Shown: piece by piece, positions 1-11,254 of the stretch
How positions within the stretch are numbered: position 1 is the first letter of the stretch
Layout of the letters: every line of letters begins with the position of its first letter
NCBI GenBank assembly: GCA_012845835.1
Contig: JABAKD010000014.1
Span: forward strand, 1,076,001-1,140,000
Source of the DNA: Undaria pinnatifida
Lineage: Eukaryota; Sar; Phaeophyceae; Laminariales; Alariaceae
DNA length: 64,000 nt
Reading direction: 5' to 3'
Made by a program: the position numbers and the translations under genes
The notes under the pieces: generated by a model
The model's input: only the letters and a program-made list of their open reading frames with translations
What the model was told of the DNA's origin: nothing
Database searches by the model: none

Positions 1-192
1 ACATCTCGCGGGTCGGGACAGATCTCTTTTCGTGGGTCGGGTCGGATCGGGTCAAGATGACCAGGCCGGACCCGTGATGTTTGAAAACTATCCTGACCCA
101 TCCCGTGAGATGTCGAGCACCTTTTGACCCGACCCGACCCGACCCGACCCGACCCGCGGGCCGTGTTTTGTTATCCGTGAAAAAGCCCTGGT
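1..192. repeat. GGGTC/GACCC-rich dispersed element
   Basis: A (GACCC)n tract and cgggtcggg segments, ending with ccgtgaaaaagccctggt. Related stretches are at 11960-12190 (inverted, starting accagggcttttcacgg) and 29945-30065. Confidence 0.65.
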
Positions 193-419
193 AAATAGCC
201 GCCTTGCAAATCCGCCCCGCCCTACGCTAAACGACTAGGGACCGTCGATAAGGGAGGAAAGGAAAGCAGGAGCACAGACCGCTGAGTCAATAATTTCCTA
301 TGTCCTCAAACTACGAATCATATCCCCGTGCAAACACAACAGGAAAAAACTCAACTATACTGATAATGTCATCATCAATGTTTTGAGCTCAATTTCCTGA
401 AATCTAGGGGCGGTACTAC

Positions 420-1485
420 AAGGTGGGAGGGAGGGAGGGAGGGAGGGGGGGGGCGGGGGCGGAGGGGGGCGGGGCGGGGCGGGGCGGGGCGGGGCGGGGC
501 GGGGCGGGGGGGGCACAAACCGAGTCGGCAATCCCACGCCGTTTAAGAGGCACTTCATCCCACGAGCAGGAAAAACTCTTGAGAATCAAGGGGTTCACAA
601 GTTTCCAAATACCGACTTGATGCGTCTCTGCCCCTGCCCCTCCCCCCCAACCCCGCGCCAGGCCGCGCTGCGGTACGCCACGGTATGCTACACCGCGTCA
701 CGCCACGCCACGCCATCGTAGAGGCAGTTTGCCCCAAAGGTATGTCAAAACTCCGAGCATCACGGCTTCAGGACTTTCCAACTCTTGACCGATTCGCCAC
801 TGCACCTTCCCCCCCCCCGCCCGCGCGCGCTACGCCGCGTTGCGCTTTGCTGCGCCACGCCACGCCGTCGCAGAGGCACTTCATCCCATGAGTATGTGAA
901 CAATCTGAGAGTAACGGGTTTCAGGATGTCCAATTCTTGGCCGAATCGTCTCTGCATCTCCCCCACCCCCGGCACCCCACCCCCCCCCAGCCCCCCCCAG
1001 CCCACCCGCTAGGCCGTGGTGCTCCACGACGCACTGTCGTAGAGGTGTTTCAACCCAAGCGTATGCCAGAACTCATGAGAATCACGGCTTCAGTAATCTC
1101 CACGTCTTGACCGATTAGTCTCTACACCTCCCCCGCCCCCCCCTTCCTAGGCCGCGCTTGCGCCTCGCCTCGCCATGCCGTCGTAGAGAGGCTCTTCGTC
1201 CAAAAGAGTATGCCAAAGCTCTTGAGAATCAACGGGATTCGGTACATTCCAGCTCTTGATCGATTCTCTTGATCGATTCTCTTGATCGATTCGTCTCTAC
1301 TCCCCCTGGTAGCTCGCCTTTCGGTTCGGTTCGCTAAACTGCGCTGAGTTGCGCTCCGCTATGCCACGTCACGCCGTCGTGGTACTGGCCTTTCATCCCG
1401 AAGGATGTAAAAACTCTCAGAACTTTGACAACCACCGGGTTCACGACTGTCCTATTCGTGACCGAATCGTTTCTCCCCCCCCCTC
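420..1485. repeat. G/C tracts and six-unit ~170-bp degenerate tandem repeat
   Basis: After a GGGA/GGGGC tract (422-510), units sharing cgccacgccgtcgtagaggc, cttcatcccacgagtatg, actcttgagaatcacgggtt and ctcttgaccgattcgtctct recur from about 530 to 1480. On the minus strand one unit reads RRFGQELDILKPVTLRLFTY then SWDEVPLRRRGVA without a stop. Lies in the SIN3 intron after exon 32. Confidence 0.75.
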
Positions 1486-2520
1486 CCTCCCCCCCTCCCT
1501 CCCCCCTCCCTCCTCCCGACCCTCCGCCACCCCCATCACAACGACCACGACATACCCCCCCTGAGGAGTACACCCTCCCCTCTTCCTATCGTCCCCCCAA
1601 CCCTATTCACCCTTCCTCCACGCCGATCATCACCACAACACCCCCCCCCCCTCCCCCCCGTTTTGATGAGCCATCACCATCACCATGACAACAAATAGGC
1701 GTGTCCCTCTTCACACATTTGGCCTTAGTATCCCCCCCCCCTCAAGCGCTGTCATGGGTTGGATTCAGGCGTCCTCCTTTCTCCTCCTGGACCGTTATGT
1801 CAAATAAAAACGAAACAAAAGCAGTGCCGTTCGGTCAGTTAATGTCAGATCGATCTCAATAACCGTTTGCTGTGGCCGATTTCGATGGTCTATCTCGATG
1901 GTCGACATCGTATGTTCTCTATCTCGACGCCTTGTCCCGATGGTCTGTCTCGGGGGGCGATACCGATGGTCAATTTTGATGGTCGATTGTGATGGTCAAT
2001 TTTGATGGTCAACTTCGATGGTCAGTTTCGATGGCGGCTTTAGACTTCCTGTGGTCGATTGTGCTTGTCGATCTCGATTTTCTATGTACACTTCGACATG
2101 ATAGCCAAACGCTGTCGTCGATCTCGATGTTCAACTTTGATGAAAGCTTTCGAAGTCCCATTCCTAAGGTCGATCTCTATTTTCAATCTTGATTTCGATA
2201 GCTAATCGTCGTGGTAGTCTCGATGTTCGATATCGGTCGCCAACCTCCGTGTTCAATCTCGATGGCCGATCTCGATGTTCGATATCAGCAGCCAACCTCC
2301 ATGTTCGATCTCGATGGCCGATCTCGATGGCCGATCTCATGTTCGATATCGGTAGCCAACCTCCGTGTTCGATCTCGATGGTCGGTTACGGTGATGGTCA
2401 GTTTCAATAGAAAATACATGTGGTCGGTCTCGATGGTCCGGTACGGCTATGGTCAAATACGATGGTCATTTCGTTCGCAATTCTTAGTGATCGATCTCGA
2501 TGATCATTTTAGATACTCAC
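1486..2520. repeat. Poly-C tracts, then TCGATGGTC-type tandem array
   Basis: 1480-1740 is C-rich low complexity. 1850-2480 is built from short variants of cgatctcgatggtcgat, with a locally regular section at 2210-2400. No coding potential beyond the repeat. Intronic. Confidence 0.75.
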
Positions 2521-2627
2521 TTTCTGGCCCGTTCGTCCGTCTTTCCTCCATCCTTCTCGCTGCCGCTTGTGTTACCGTCCTCGTCGCTTCCATTGCTCGA
2601 TGCCCCACGCTTTCCCAATCTGGCCAC
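2521..2627 (-). CDS. SIN3: SIN3 exon 32 (last seen): charged linker
   Basis: 35 codons plus two bases: VARLGKRGASSNGSDEDGNT then SGSEKDGGKTDERAR. Acceptor AATGCAG, strong donor GTGAGT, phase 2 out. No further coding exon is recognisable between here and position 1, so the remaining C-terminal part lies outside the window. Confidence 0.66.
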
Positions 2628-2950
2628 CTGCATTTACATGAAGGGTAGATAGAGGGGGGGGAGCAGAGAAGGTGAGGGGAGGGGGGGGGTTATAAACTTT
2701 TTAGACATGCCCTTCTCTAAATAGTGACAGTCGTTTCAACGAGGGGAATTCTTCGAAGCATCGTGCCCCTCCGCATCTTGTGTCTCTCTGATGTCGAGAG
2801 GTGATATGGTAGCACTCACCACTTTGCCAATAACCATGTCCATATCCATATCCAAAATTTGTAAATCTCTCACGAAAAAAGACTTGAGAATTTTCGTCTT
2901 TCGTTTTCTCGTTTAGTTTTTTCGGTCGTTTTTCGCCCCCATGATCCCAC
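2628..2950. other. SIN3 intron between exons 32 and 31, nothing recognised
   Basis: A short G-rich tract at 2650-2690 and a (CATATC)-like patch near 2840. No repeat family or exon copy identified. Confidence 0.6.
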
Positions 2951-3355
2951 CTCGTCATCCATCCCCATCCCACCCGCACCCTCCGCCGTGGCTCCATCCA
3001 CCTTCAAGTTCCCCCCCCCCGTTCCTGCTCCCCCCATCAACATCGCCTGACTCGCTTTTCCACCAAACCCAGCCAACCCCGCCGCGCCACGCGGGGTCGT
3101 CGGCTTGGAGCCCCCGCTCCCACTTCCACTTCCAGCCGAAGGGGTAGGGCTAGCCCCACGCCGAGGACTAGTCGAAGCTGACCTGGCAGCTCCAGCAGCA
3201 GCAGCTCCCCCAGTTGGGTCCTGCTCTCTAGCTGATGACGATGCGGATGATGGTCTTGGAGCGGATGCTGACGACGTGTCTGCTGCTGAAGGTTCTGCGT
3301 CGGGTTCTCCTACAACGGAGGCGGTTTCTGTCGCTGGGCTAGAGGACCTTATCGG
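2951..3355 (-). CDS. SIN3: SIN3 exon 31: long Ser/Ala/Gly-rich linker
   Basis: An uninterrupted 135-codon frame, PIRSSSPATETASVVGEPDA at the start and GGNLKVDGATAEGAGGMGMD at the end. A strong polypyrimidine tract and CTACAG precede it; the donor is GTGGGA, phase 0. Composition and position fit a disordered linker before the Sin3 C-terminal domain. It could instead be an exon of another minus-strand gene; phase agreement favours SIN3. The intron between it and exon 30 is 3.3 kb. Confidence 0.66.
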
Positions 3356-3539
3356 CTGTAGGGAGAGGGGGGGTAGGGGGGGGGGAGAGGGGGGTTAGGG
3401 GAGGGGAGGGACCTCGCCGGCTATAAGCTCTAAGGGGGGACTAGAGTACGGGGTGGGTTAGGACATTATGGGGGTAGGGGAATGGGAGGGGTAGGAGAGC
3501 AGAGGGGTAGGGAAAGACAGGATTAGGGAGGGCGCGGTG

Positions 3540-3630
3540 GTGATGGTGGTTCCACCTCTGGTTCTCCTACAGAGGAGGCGTTTTTTGTTGCTGGGCTAGA
3601 CGAACTTGCCGGCTGTAGGCGGGGCTAGGG
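3540..3630 (-). pseudogene. Copy of SIN3 exon 31 5' edge and acceptor
   Basis: ggttctcctacagaggaggc and the following gttgctgggctaga and gccggctgtag segments match the start of exon 31 at 3295-3360. The acceptor CTACAG is kept. In the intron upstream of exon 31. Confidence 0.78.
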
Positions 3631-3639
3631 GTGCGGGTG

Positions 3640-3740
3640 GGGGTAGGGAATGGGAAGGGGGGGGGGGGGGGGAGGGGGGGGGGCCTTGCTATAAGGGGGG
3701 GGGGGGGGGGGGGTATGAAGGGGGGGGTCACGGGAGGGTC
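3640..3740. repeat. Poly-G tracts in SIN3 intron
   Basis: Several G homopolymers of 8 to 18 bases; likely hard to sequence and G-quadruplex-prone. Confidence 0.85.
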
Positions 3741-4064
3741 AGGGGATAATTAATTAGGGGGAGGAGAATAAGGAGGGGTTGGTTGTAGTGTTGTGTTGGT
3801 AGTGGTTTTGGTTGTTTGCTGATCGTTGCGATCGCGGTCGCTGTGATTGCTATTAAACCTTTACAGTATCCGCAACAACACAAAAAAGCTGCCTGATCGA
3901 CCCACAACACACCTCTGCCGCGTAAGAGTGGCCAGACCCCGACCCGCCGTGGTTGCTGGCCACGATAAGCTCCATCAGGAGCGCGCAGGACCCTTCAACG
4001 CCACCGAACGCCGTAGACCATTGTAACCTGCATTAATACCACGCATCGGTGTCAGAAAGACGAC

Positions 4065-4490
4065 GTTTTCAACCCTTGACCGACGGACGGCAATTTTCCA
4101 GTAATTTACCTCGACTGACGCCAAACTACTAGCTTTTAGTGTGGAACGATCATTTTTTTTTCACCCTTGACCGCCGGTTTCAACCCTTGACCGACGGACG
4201 GCAATTTTCTAACCATCTACCTTGACTGACGCCAAACTACTAGCTTTGAGTGTAGAACGATAATTTTTCTTCACCCTTGATTGCCGGTTTTAACCCTTGG
4301 CCGACGGACGGCAATTTTCCAACCATCTACCTTGACTGACGCCAAACCACTAGCTTTTAGAGTGGAACGATAAATTTTTTTTTTCACCCTTGATCGACGG
4401 ACGGCAAATCTCCAAGCATCTTGACTGACGCCAAACTACTAGATTTTACTGTGGAACGATCTTTTTTTTTTCAGCCTTGACCGGGTGTTT
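4065..4490. repeat. Four-copy ~110-bp tandem repeat
   Basis: Unit holds cccttgaccgacggacggca, a tctaccttgactgacgcca segment and caaactactagcttttagtg, ending with a T-run. A related inverted stretch is at 45985-46065. Confidence 0.88.
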
Positions 4491-4599
4491 TCCCTCGAAT
4501 GACCGTCTCCTGACACGAAGCGAGGCAAGGACATGACATCTCGAAGGGAGCCTTGTTTCCATTACGAGGTACGAGATAGGTGGTACTACTTAACGCCTT

Positions 4600-4690
4600 T
4601 GCTACTGGAAACCCTTTTTTTCGACAATTTTACTTGAAGTTAGTAGAGGGAGGGGTTTTGGGGGCTCTGAAGGGGTCAAGAGGGCTAACC
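4600..4690 (-). repeat. Family B copy, inverted
   Basis: cttaacgcctttgctactgg through gggctctgaaggggtcaag is the reverse complement of the family B unit. Confidence 0.8.
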
Positions 4691-5508
4691 TGAACAGATT
4701 GTTGGCCCGGCTTTTAATTACCCTTCGGCCCTCGAACAGGTACCGTGTCGGGTGGGAGTAGCCTAGCGCGGCCTGTGAGACGAGAAAAAAAAAAGGTTAC
4801 CAACCGCGAAATGTGCGACATGGGGGGAAAACAGAGTGAGTTAAGTATGACATCTGACAGGTGTGATACAGTCATGTACTGGGATATACAAAGTGGGGGT
4901 CTCCCAATAAGGCGGTATGCCTCGATAACGCGGACCAAAACACGTGGTACGACCAGGAAATTGCGCTCACAACGTGGAGTGAATAAGGCGGCTTCCTTCT
5001 ACAAGGCAGTCATATCGCTCTGGCACGCCACCCCTACTGCCTACTGCACTTAGTCAAACAGTGGTGCAATTATCAGTTGTTGTTTTTTTCTTTCCCTCCG
5101 GCGGGTGGGGTCGAAAAATCAAACCTTAAGCTCACCACACTTCCACGTATTTTCATACACGTCACGTATCGATTCAACTCAATGGCATTCGCAATCCAGT
5201 GCTAGTTATCGTGTCCTTCGGTTCCCGCGATGACGATAGCGTGAGCTGTCCCTTTCGGCGGTCCCCGTTACTATCCCGGCAGCGCAAGCTGCCGTTGTAT
5301 ACGGATGCGTGAGTATGTCGACCCGGCCTGACCCCAGAGGGTCAGATGCGGTGGAGATAGCCACCCGGAACGGCATCATTCCGGGTAGTGTGGGGCTTGC
5401 GCAAGCTTACAATAGTCAGTACTCGGGGAAACACTGGTACAAAAGGTGTGCAAGGCAAACAAAGGTTGAGACCTGTCCGCCATCGAAAGACAACAAAACT
5501 TACCGAAA

Positions 5509-5764
5509 GAACAGCACAAAAACTAGGAAATCTCTCTCTTAAGATATACATAAACACAAGTACGCCTGAAACGAAAAAACTGATAGAATAATCCCCGACA
5601 CAATGCCAACTGGGACCGGCATGCAGCGCTTGTCTAGAACAGCACAATAACTAGGAAATCTCTCTCCAAGATACATGAACACAAGTACGCCTCAAACGGA
5701 AAAAAAAACTGATAGAATAATCCCCGACACAATGTCACTGGGACCGGCGTGCAGGGCTTGTCTG
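5509..5764. repeat. Two-copy ~128-bp tandem duplication
   Basis: gaacagcacaa(a/t)aactagga, aacacaagtacgcct and tgatagaataatccccgaca occur in both halves (5509-5637 and 5638-5764) with few differences, so the duplication is fairly recent. Confidence 0.92.
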
Positions 5765-5944
5765 TGTGCGGTTAGTTTAGACATAACAGACAAACTAAGC
5801 CCGGTACAAACATGCCTAGATACCTCTACCAATATACCGCGTTTTCTCCGTTAACATGTGTGCAGAGCCGTTACTGCGCTTAATAATGCTATCGTCATTA
5901 CTATTAATAGCATTGCTAATAACGCTATTAATGTGATTTATAAT

Positions 5945-6603
5945 TATGCCCCCCCCCCAACGCTCCCTCCTTCTCCACCACCCGCACCATCGCCTAGACC
6001 TAGCACCACGCGTATAGCAAACCCCTACATCTATGCGACCTAAAGATGTTTGAAAAACCCTTTCGCCCCCCCCCCCCCCCCCCCCCCCCCCCCCGCCCCC
6101 CCTTTCCCCCCTCGAACGCTCCGCCCTCTCCTCACTGGTTGTACGACTTACGGGGTATACATGATAAACTGGTGCATTGAACCGTCACATTTATCCCCTT
6201 AAAGGATTTATAGTTTCCACGCATAGATTGAGCTGTCCCCCCGCCCCCCCCGCTCCCTCATGATCCAACCCAGACCCCCACGTCCTTAAAAACTCTGTCC
6301 TCCCCTCACCGGTTATTCGACTTACAGGATTCACTTGATAAACTGATGCATTTCCTTCCACAGCCGTCAGATTTTGTCCCCCTCAAAAACGGGTTTTATA
6401 GTTTCCGCGCACAGACTGACTAACATCACCCTCTTGACCCTGATAGCTACGATGTAGTTGCAAGGGGAGTCGCCTACCTATATCCTTAATGAGGACACAC
6501 AACCCGTAATACGCGCGATCGAAGTATCACACACAGCTTGCAAAGATGAGTTTCGACCAAATCTTCGATCTCAAAGCTGGAGTGTATTTTTATTTTTATA
6601 ATA
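5945..6603 (+). mobile_element. Non-autonomous dispersed element, long copy (family A)
   Basis: Begins at a poly-C rich segment with accatcgcctagacctagca, includes gataaactgatgcatttcct and tatccttaatgaggacacac, and ends ggagtgtatttttatttt-ATAAT. A second long copy is at 52755-53325. It has no ORF. Other copies are shortened from the left but keep the right end. Confidence 0.8.
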
Positions 6604-6655
6604 ATCATGACTATACTCACTAAGATTATGATAATGATAATGATTATCCCGTTAC

Positions 6656-6739
6656 CTGGTGCTGGAAAAGCTGTATCATCTTGAAAGAGGATGGGTCGTC
6701 GACGACGGTCTTCAGCTGCCGCAGGAACCCGTTCATCAC
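6656..6739 (-). CDS. SIN3: SIN3 exon 30
   Basis: 28 residues: VMNGFLRQLKTVVDDPSSFK then MIQLFQHQ. In the family DKL(V/I)..(V/L)..QL......D.....L..LY follows directly on exon 29. Acceptor CTGCAG, donor GTAACG, phase 0. Confidence 0.94.
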
Positions 6740-6810
6740 CTGCAGGAAGCAACAAAAATGGCAACGACAACATTGACTATGGCGGCTTCCCCCAACGAGG
6801 GTCATTCCTT

Positions 6811-7288
6811 ACGAACAAAAAATGTCAGGAATCGTGATACTTTCATCAGGAATCCTGATTTTCACGTCACGATGTGTGCCAAAAAAATCAATCATTACAA
6901 CATACATTTTTTTTAGATATTTTCAAAACGATTCATGATCACGATTCGTGACAAATGTCACACCTCTTGAAAAACAAACAACACGCCTGATCAAGACACA
7001 CAAAACCACTCTGCGCCCCATCTCCACCAAGAGGACATCCAACGCCGGTGGGGGGCATATATGGGGCATGGCAGACCCTGCTACGCAGGCCGCTTGCGAG
7101 GAAAGACGAGGCACTGCGGACGATCAGCGACTGTCCACAGGAAACGCTGAAAGCGTTTTGAGTGTAAATTTCACGAAACGTGACATACGTGGCATATCAC
7201 ATTTTATCGTTAGGAAATAAATGTCAGGATTCGTGATATCTTGTCACACACCCAAATGTCACGATTCCTGACATTTTTTTTTGTTCGT
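6811..7288. mobile_element. TIR element (MITE-like) with repeated palindromes
   Basis: Terminal inverted repeats: acgaacaaaaaatgtcagga at 6811 is matched by the reverse complement ending at 7288. Inside, imperfect palindromes of the type gtcacgattcgtgac recur near 6824, 6847, 6939, 7224 and 7258. No convincing ORF. A target-site duplication was not clear to me. Sits in the SIN3 intron between exons 30 and 29. Confidence 0.72.
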
Positions 7289-7559
7289 CGGGAACGGCGC
7301 TAAGACGGCTTCTCCCGATAAGGCGGTCGTGCTGGTGCATTGATCTATCTGTCACACCACCGCCTTGCTGCTGCTGCTGCTGCTGCTGCTGTATAACAAC
7401 TTTTCTGAAACAAAAAGCCAGCCTAAACGAGCGCCAGGAAACGCGTCGTGTCATTGTTGAGGGTATCGGTTAAAAAACCCTTCAGTTAGTAGTACTTGAA
7501 AAAATTCGGTGAGCATCAAAAGCTGACACGTGGGAACGCTGAACCCTATGCGCGACAAA

Positions 7560-7712
7560 AATGAAAGCATGCACCGGGGGGGGGGTGGGGAGGGAAAACA
7601 CCTGCGACCATGACCATGATGATGGTCATGACCATGGGTGTTGTTGTCCAGGAGGTCGCTGAGGGTAAAAACTCATACGAGTCGATCGAGCTGGAGAGCA
7701 AAAGTTGATCGC
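7560..7712. repeat. Dispersed repeat shared with 18720-18865
   Basis: acacctgcgaccatg, gtcgctgagggtaaaaact, cgagctggagagcaaaag correspond to similar strings in the intron between exons 20 and 19. Both sit in SIN3 introns. Confidence 0.65.
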
Positions 7713-7821
7713 TGAAAAAGAAAAAAACAAGAAAAAGAAAAAAACAAGAAAAAAAAAATAATAATCTACGTCGGCGGCTGTCGTAATGTTCTTTCCAGAA
7801 AAAAAAAAAACGCGGGCCTAC

Positions 7822-7890
7822 CTTGTCGTAGCTGAAGAGCATGTACCCCTCGTTGCCCACCGTCATCTGCACGGCATCCTCAAGCTTTTG
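7822..7890 (-). CDS. SIN3: SIN3 exon 29
   Basis: 23 residues: KLEDAVQMTVGNEGYMLFSY then DK. This matches the family block FED..R...G..AY..FT.DK. Acceptor TTTGCAG, donor GTAGGC, phase 0. Three copies of its 5' edge and acceptor occur upstream in a roughly 180-bp tandem array. Confidence 0.94.
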
Positions 7891-7944
7891 CTGCAAAAAA
7901 AACGTCAAGCACAACAGGGACAACAACCACAACCACAATCACAA

Positions 7945-8475
7945 TTAGCGCGTTGGCGAAACACAAGAACGGTCTCGGCTGGGTTTTGAAAAGCTGCCCG
8001 ACCATGCTAAACATTTGGTCTACTAACAAATCGTGCAGCATCTTAGAAGTCAGGGATTGCTTCCTCTGCAAAACGAATGTCAAGTACGAAAACAAGGGCA
8101 AAAAAAACAACAACAATAACTAAATGAGCGCAATAACAAAACACAAGAACGGCCTCAACCGGAGTTTGACAGCTCCGCGACCATGCCAAACATGTATCTA
8201 TCAACAGATCGTACGGATTGTATAATCAGGGAATGCTTTTGCTGGACAACAAACGACAATCAAGAACAGGAACAAGGACAAGGACAACAACAACGATGAC
8301 GACAATGAGCGCATTGACAAAATTTAAGAACGGCCGCAACCGGGTTTTGACAGCTGCTCGACCACGCTAAACATCATCGGCTAATAGATCGTGCAGGTCA
8401 TATAAACCGTCCTGAAGCTTTTGCCGCACAACAAAAGACAACAAGAACAACGAAAATGAGCGCATCTACAAAACA
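7945..8475 (-). repeat. Three-copy ~180-bp tandem repeat carrying copies of SIN3 exon 29 acceptor edge
   Basis: Each unit holds aacacaagaacggycysrrc, a cagctgcycgaccatgctaaacat segment, a gatcgtgcag segment and an aagcttttgctg segment equal to the exon 29 5' edge (codons QKL). Units end near 8075, 8262 and 8440. The region then runs into an ACA microsatellite. Confidence 0.8.
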
Positions 8476-8552
8476 CAACAGCAGCAACAACAGCAACAAC
8501 AGCAACAACAGCAACAACAGCAACAAACAACAAACAACAAACAACAAACAAC

Positions 8553-8644
<92 letters not shown>
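8475..8644. repeat. CAA/ACA microsatellite
   Basis: Starts as CAG/CAA mixtures and becomes about 90 bp of pure ACA repeats. Open in several frames as poly-Q, poly-N, poly-T or, on the other strand, poly-L/V/C; not a gene. Confidence 0.97.
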
Positions 8645-8690
8645 CTACATATATGTCAAAATCTGATCTGATCAATCGGCAGAGCCTCAC

Positions 8691-8870
8691 CTCATTGGCC
8701 GACTGCTCCGTGAAGGCGTAGAGCAGGGTCAAGAAACCATCGTATCCCCTCAACGCTTTACCCTTCCCCTTCACATCGCCGTCCGTCGTGGCCATGCCCA
8801 GAGACCGCACGAGCTTCTCTTCCTCGGTTTCACAACCCTCCCGCACCGTCGGGTTCTGGGGGTGGTCTTT
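8691..8870 (-). CDS. SIN3: SIN3 exon 28
   Basis: 60 residues: KDHPQNPTVREGCETEEEKL, a Gly/Lys stretch, then GYDGFLTLLYAFTEQSANE. The last part matches the family helix (..YxxFLxLLxxxxxG.......). Acceptor CGCAG, donor GTGAGG, phase 0. Separated from exon 27 by a 2.8 kb intron in which I find no extra exon. Confidence 0.88.
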
Positions 8871-9114
8871 CTGCGTGGCACCAAAACAAAATTACGGCGG
8901 ACTATGTTTCAACACATCGGATACATGGCCTATAAATACTATACACAATTTACACCCAATATCCATTGCGTTGGTGTATTGTGCACGACACAACACCATC
9001 TAGATAATCTGGATGCTGTATCTGTCCTCATGATGTGTTGTGCACAACATATCACGACGGGCATTGATTTATCACATGCGTTCTTTTGTCATACTACCTG
9101 TGATTATCAATAGA

Positions 9115-11250
9115 CTACACGCCTAGACCATTACTGGCATGCGCCGAGCAGGCGGCGTACGTCAGCCCCACGCTGAGAACCTGCCCTCGAAATATGATAC
9201 AAAGACCTGGTTTCTGGTACGAATTAACCATTGTTTTTGCGTTACAACAGCAAACACTGATGTAGGTATTGTAAGAACGCAGTAACTCTCTCGCGACTTC
9301 TGTGCGACATAGCGGGTTGCGAAACTCTCTCGCGACTTCTGTATGACATAGCAGGTTGCGACGTCTGCATGACTTGCGTGGCATGTAAAACATCGATACA
9401 TGTACGTATCATACGTAAAAACGTACTGGTACGATGTGCGATATTATACAAGACTATATTATACAACACAGTGTTCACATGCCACACACCAAAAAGGGGG
9501 AGCTCGAGTAGAAAAGGTGGTACAGCACAGCAGTATCGCCATGGGTTATTAATTATTTTTAGCCGTGGAACTTGTTTTAGCTTTGAAACCAGTTGCTAGC
9601 TGCGTTTGGCCTTGCAACAATACGTGGCACCCCAAAGCAACGAACCCATCATACCACAACACCACCAAACATACGGATTGAATTGACCCAACTGGTTGCT
9701 TTGTCACACCGCGCCATAATGTACAGACCGTACCAACCCCAACCCCCATACCGCTTGCTTACGCTTCGTAGTCTACTTGCTCGAGCTGTGAGTCGGCTGG
9801 ATTTGGCTGGATTTCACGAGCAACTAATCGGCAGGTGCCCTTAGCCAACAAACCGGCTTTAGTCGGCAAGTCGGCTCGAGAAACCAACTAATGGCCTGTC
9901 GACTTGACGCCTTCGCTACAGGAGGCTATAATCCTTTTGAGGCCCACATACGGCGATAAAACAAACTAATAATACAAACCTGTCCTCACCACGGGCACAA
10001 GCATGCAGCACAAGCATGCAGCACAAGCATGCAGCACAAACCATAACACACAAACCACAACGCACAAACCACAACGCACAAACCACAACGCAAAAACCAC
10101 AACGCACAAACCACACGCCAGTGCAACATGTCGGCGCGCCTTACATGCGCTTGCTGGCATTGGAGTGGTTAGACTGGAAAATCGTCGTCACCTAATAATC
10201 CATCTACAGCAGCAGCAGCCCCGGTCGCTTGGTGCAAAGGATGCTACATACAATCGTCAGTTACAATGTATTCGCCATTGTTTTGTTTTCGCTCTCAAGC
10301 CCCACAAGGACGCATGATACCAGAACCAACACGGTGATACCACGACCTTCCGCCTTTTACGCGGCCATTCTGCGCACGGACACTTGTAGCACATGGAACG
10401 AAGAACTGTATGCGACTGGCGGTGGGTCGAACAAAACCAAGCGGTTGATTTAATTTAGCCTTTGATACGTGATTAGGTGGCATCATGATGGGCGCCACGT
10501 GCTAACCATCACATGGCACAGCACGTGAGGATCGAACGAACCACTACTGAAACAACTCAACAGGTACGATACAAGAAATGACTGCCTTTGTTTCTGGTAA
10601 ACGAGTGGCATGCAAAAGACGAGTATCGAAACGAACATACCCAATACACAGCGGACGCCAACTTAGCTCAATTTTATTTTTATTCTGTATTATAAAAACG
10701 AAAACAGAATGTGTACCCGTACTTCTGTGTATAAAAACACATCATACCGCATGGCACATATTTTTTTCTTGCACGTAGTCTCGTGTGCTGGCTTACACAC
10801 GTTTTTCCCTCGTGCTCATTGCCGTTCGCTTTGCATGCCATCAATGCCATCATGGCCAAATCACCTTCCCGTATTTGAAACAATGCATATCTCTGTCTCG
10901 AAGGTTGTGACCACATAACTTCTCTCCAGGAAGCATGGGCACCAACACTGCTTGTGCTGGATTTATGTGGTTACAAGTATCACTTTAATGGGAAATATCA
11001 CACACATGCCCGGACACAAATAGGGATCGAATCAACCGAATCAACTGGAACCGTATACCACGCCAACATAACACAACACACTTCGCCGAGCGGTGCGCCC
11101 AACAATAAATTCCCAACGCCGTCGTTTCGGGTAGAAACATGATAAAACACGGCGTGAGCTGTGAGTTCTTCCGGAATGTCTCAACTTCACAAGCTGTCCG
11201 TGAAAGACTAATCGTTTTCGTTCGTTCGTTCGTTCGTGTTCGTTCGGTGC
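9115..11250. other. SIN3 intron 27/28: minisatellites, no exon seen
   Basis: Contains a 2-3 copy repeat of actctctcgcgacttctgt at 9280-9365, copies of cacaagcatgcag (10003-10037) followed by about six of a 14-bp caaaccacaacgca unit (10037-10115), and a (GTTC)n tract at 11219-11248. The rest shows no recognisable feature. Confidence 0.65.
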
Positions 11251-11254
11251 GGTT

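Noticed and set aside
8456..8846. Poly-Thr/Asn and poly-Leu/Cys frames
   Set aside because: Translations of the ACA microsatellite; the real coding part here is SIN3 exon 28.
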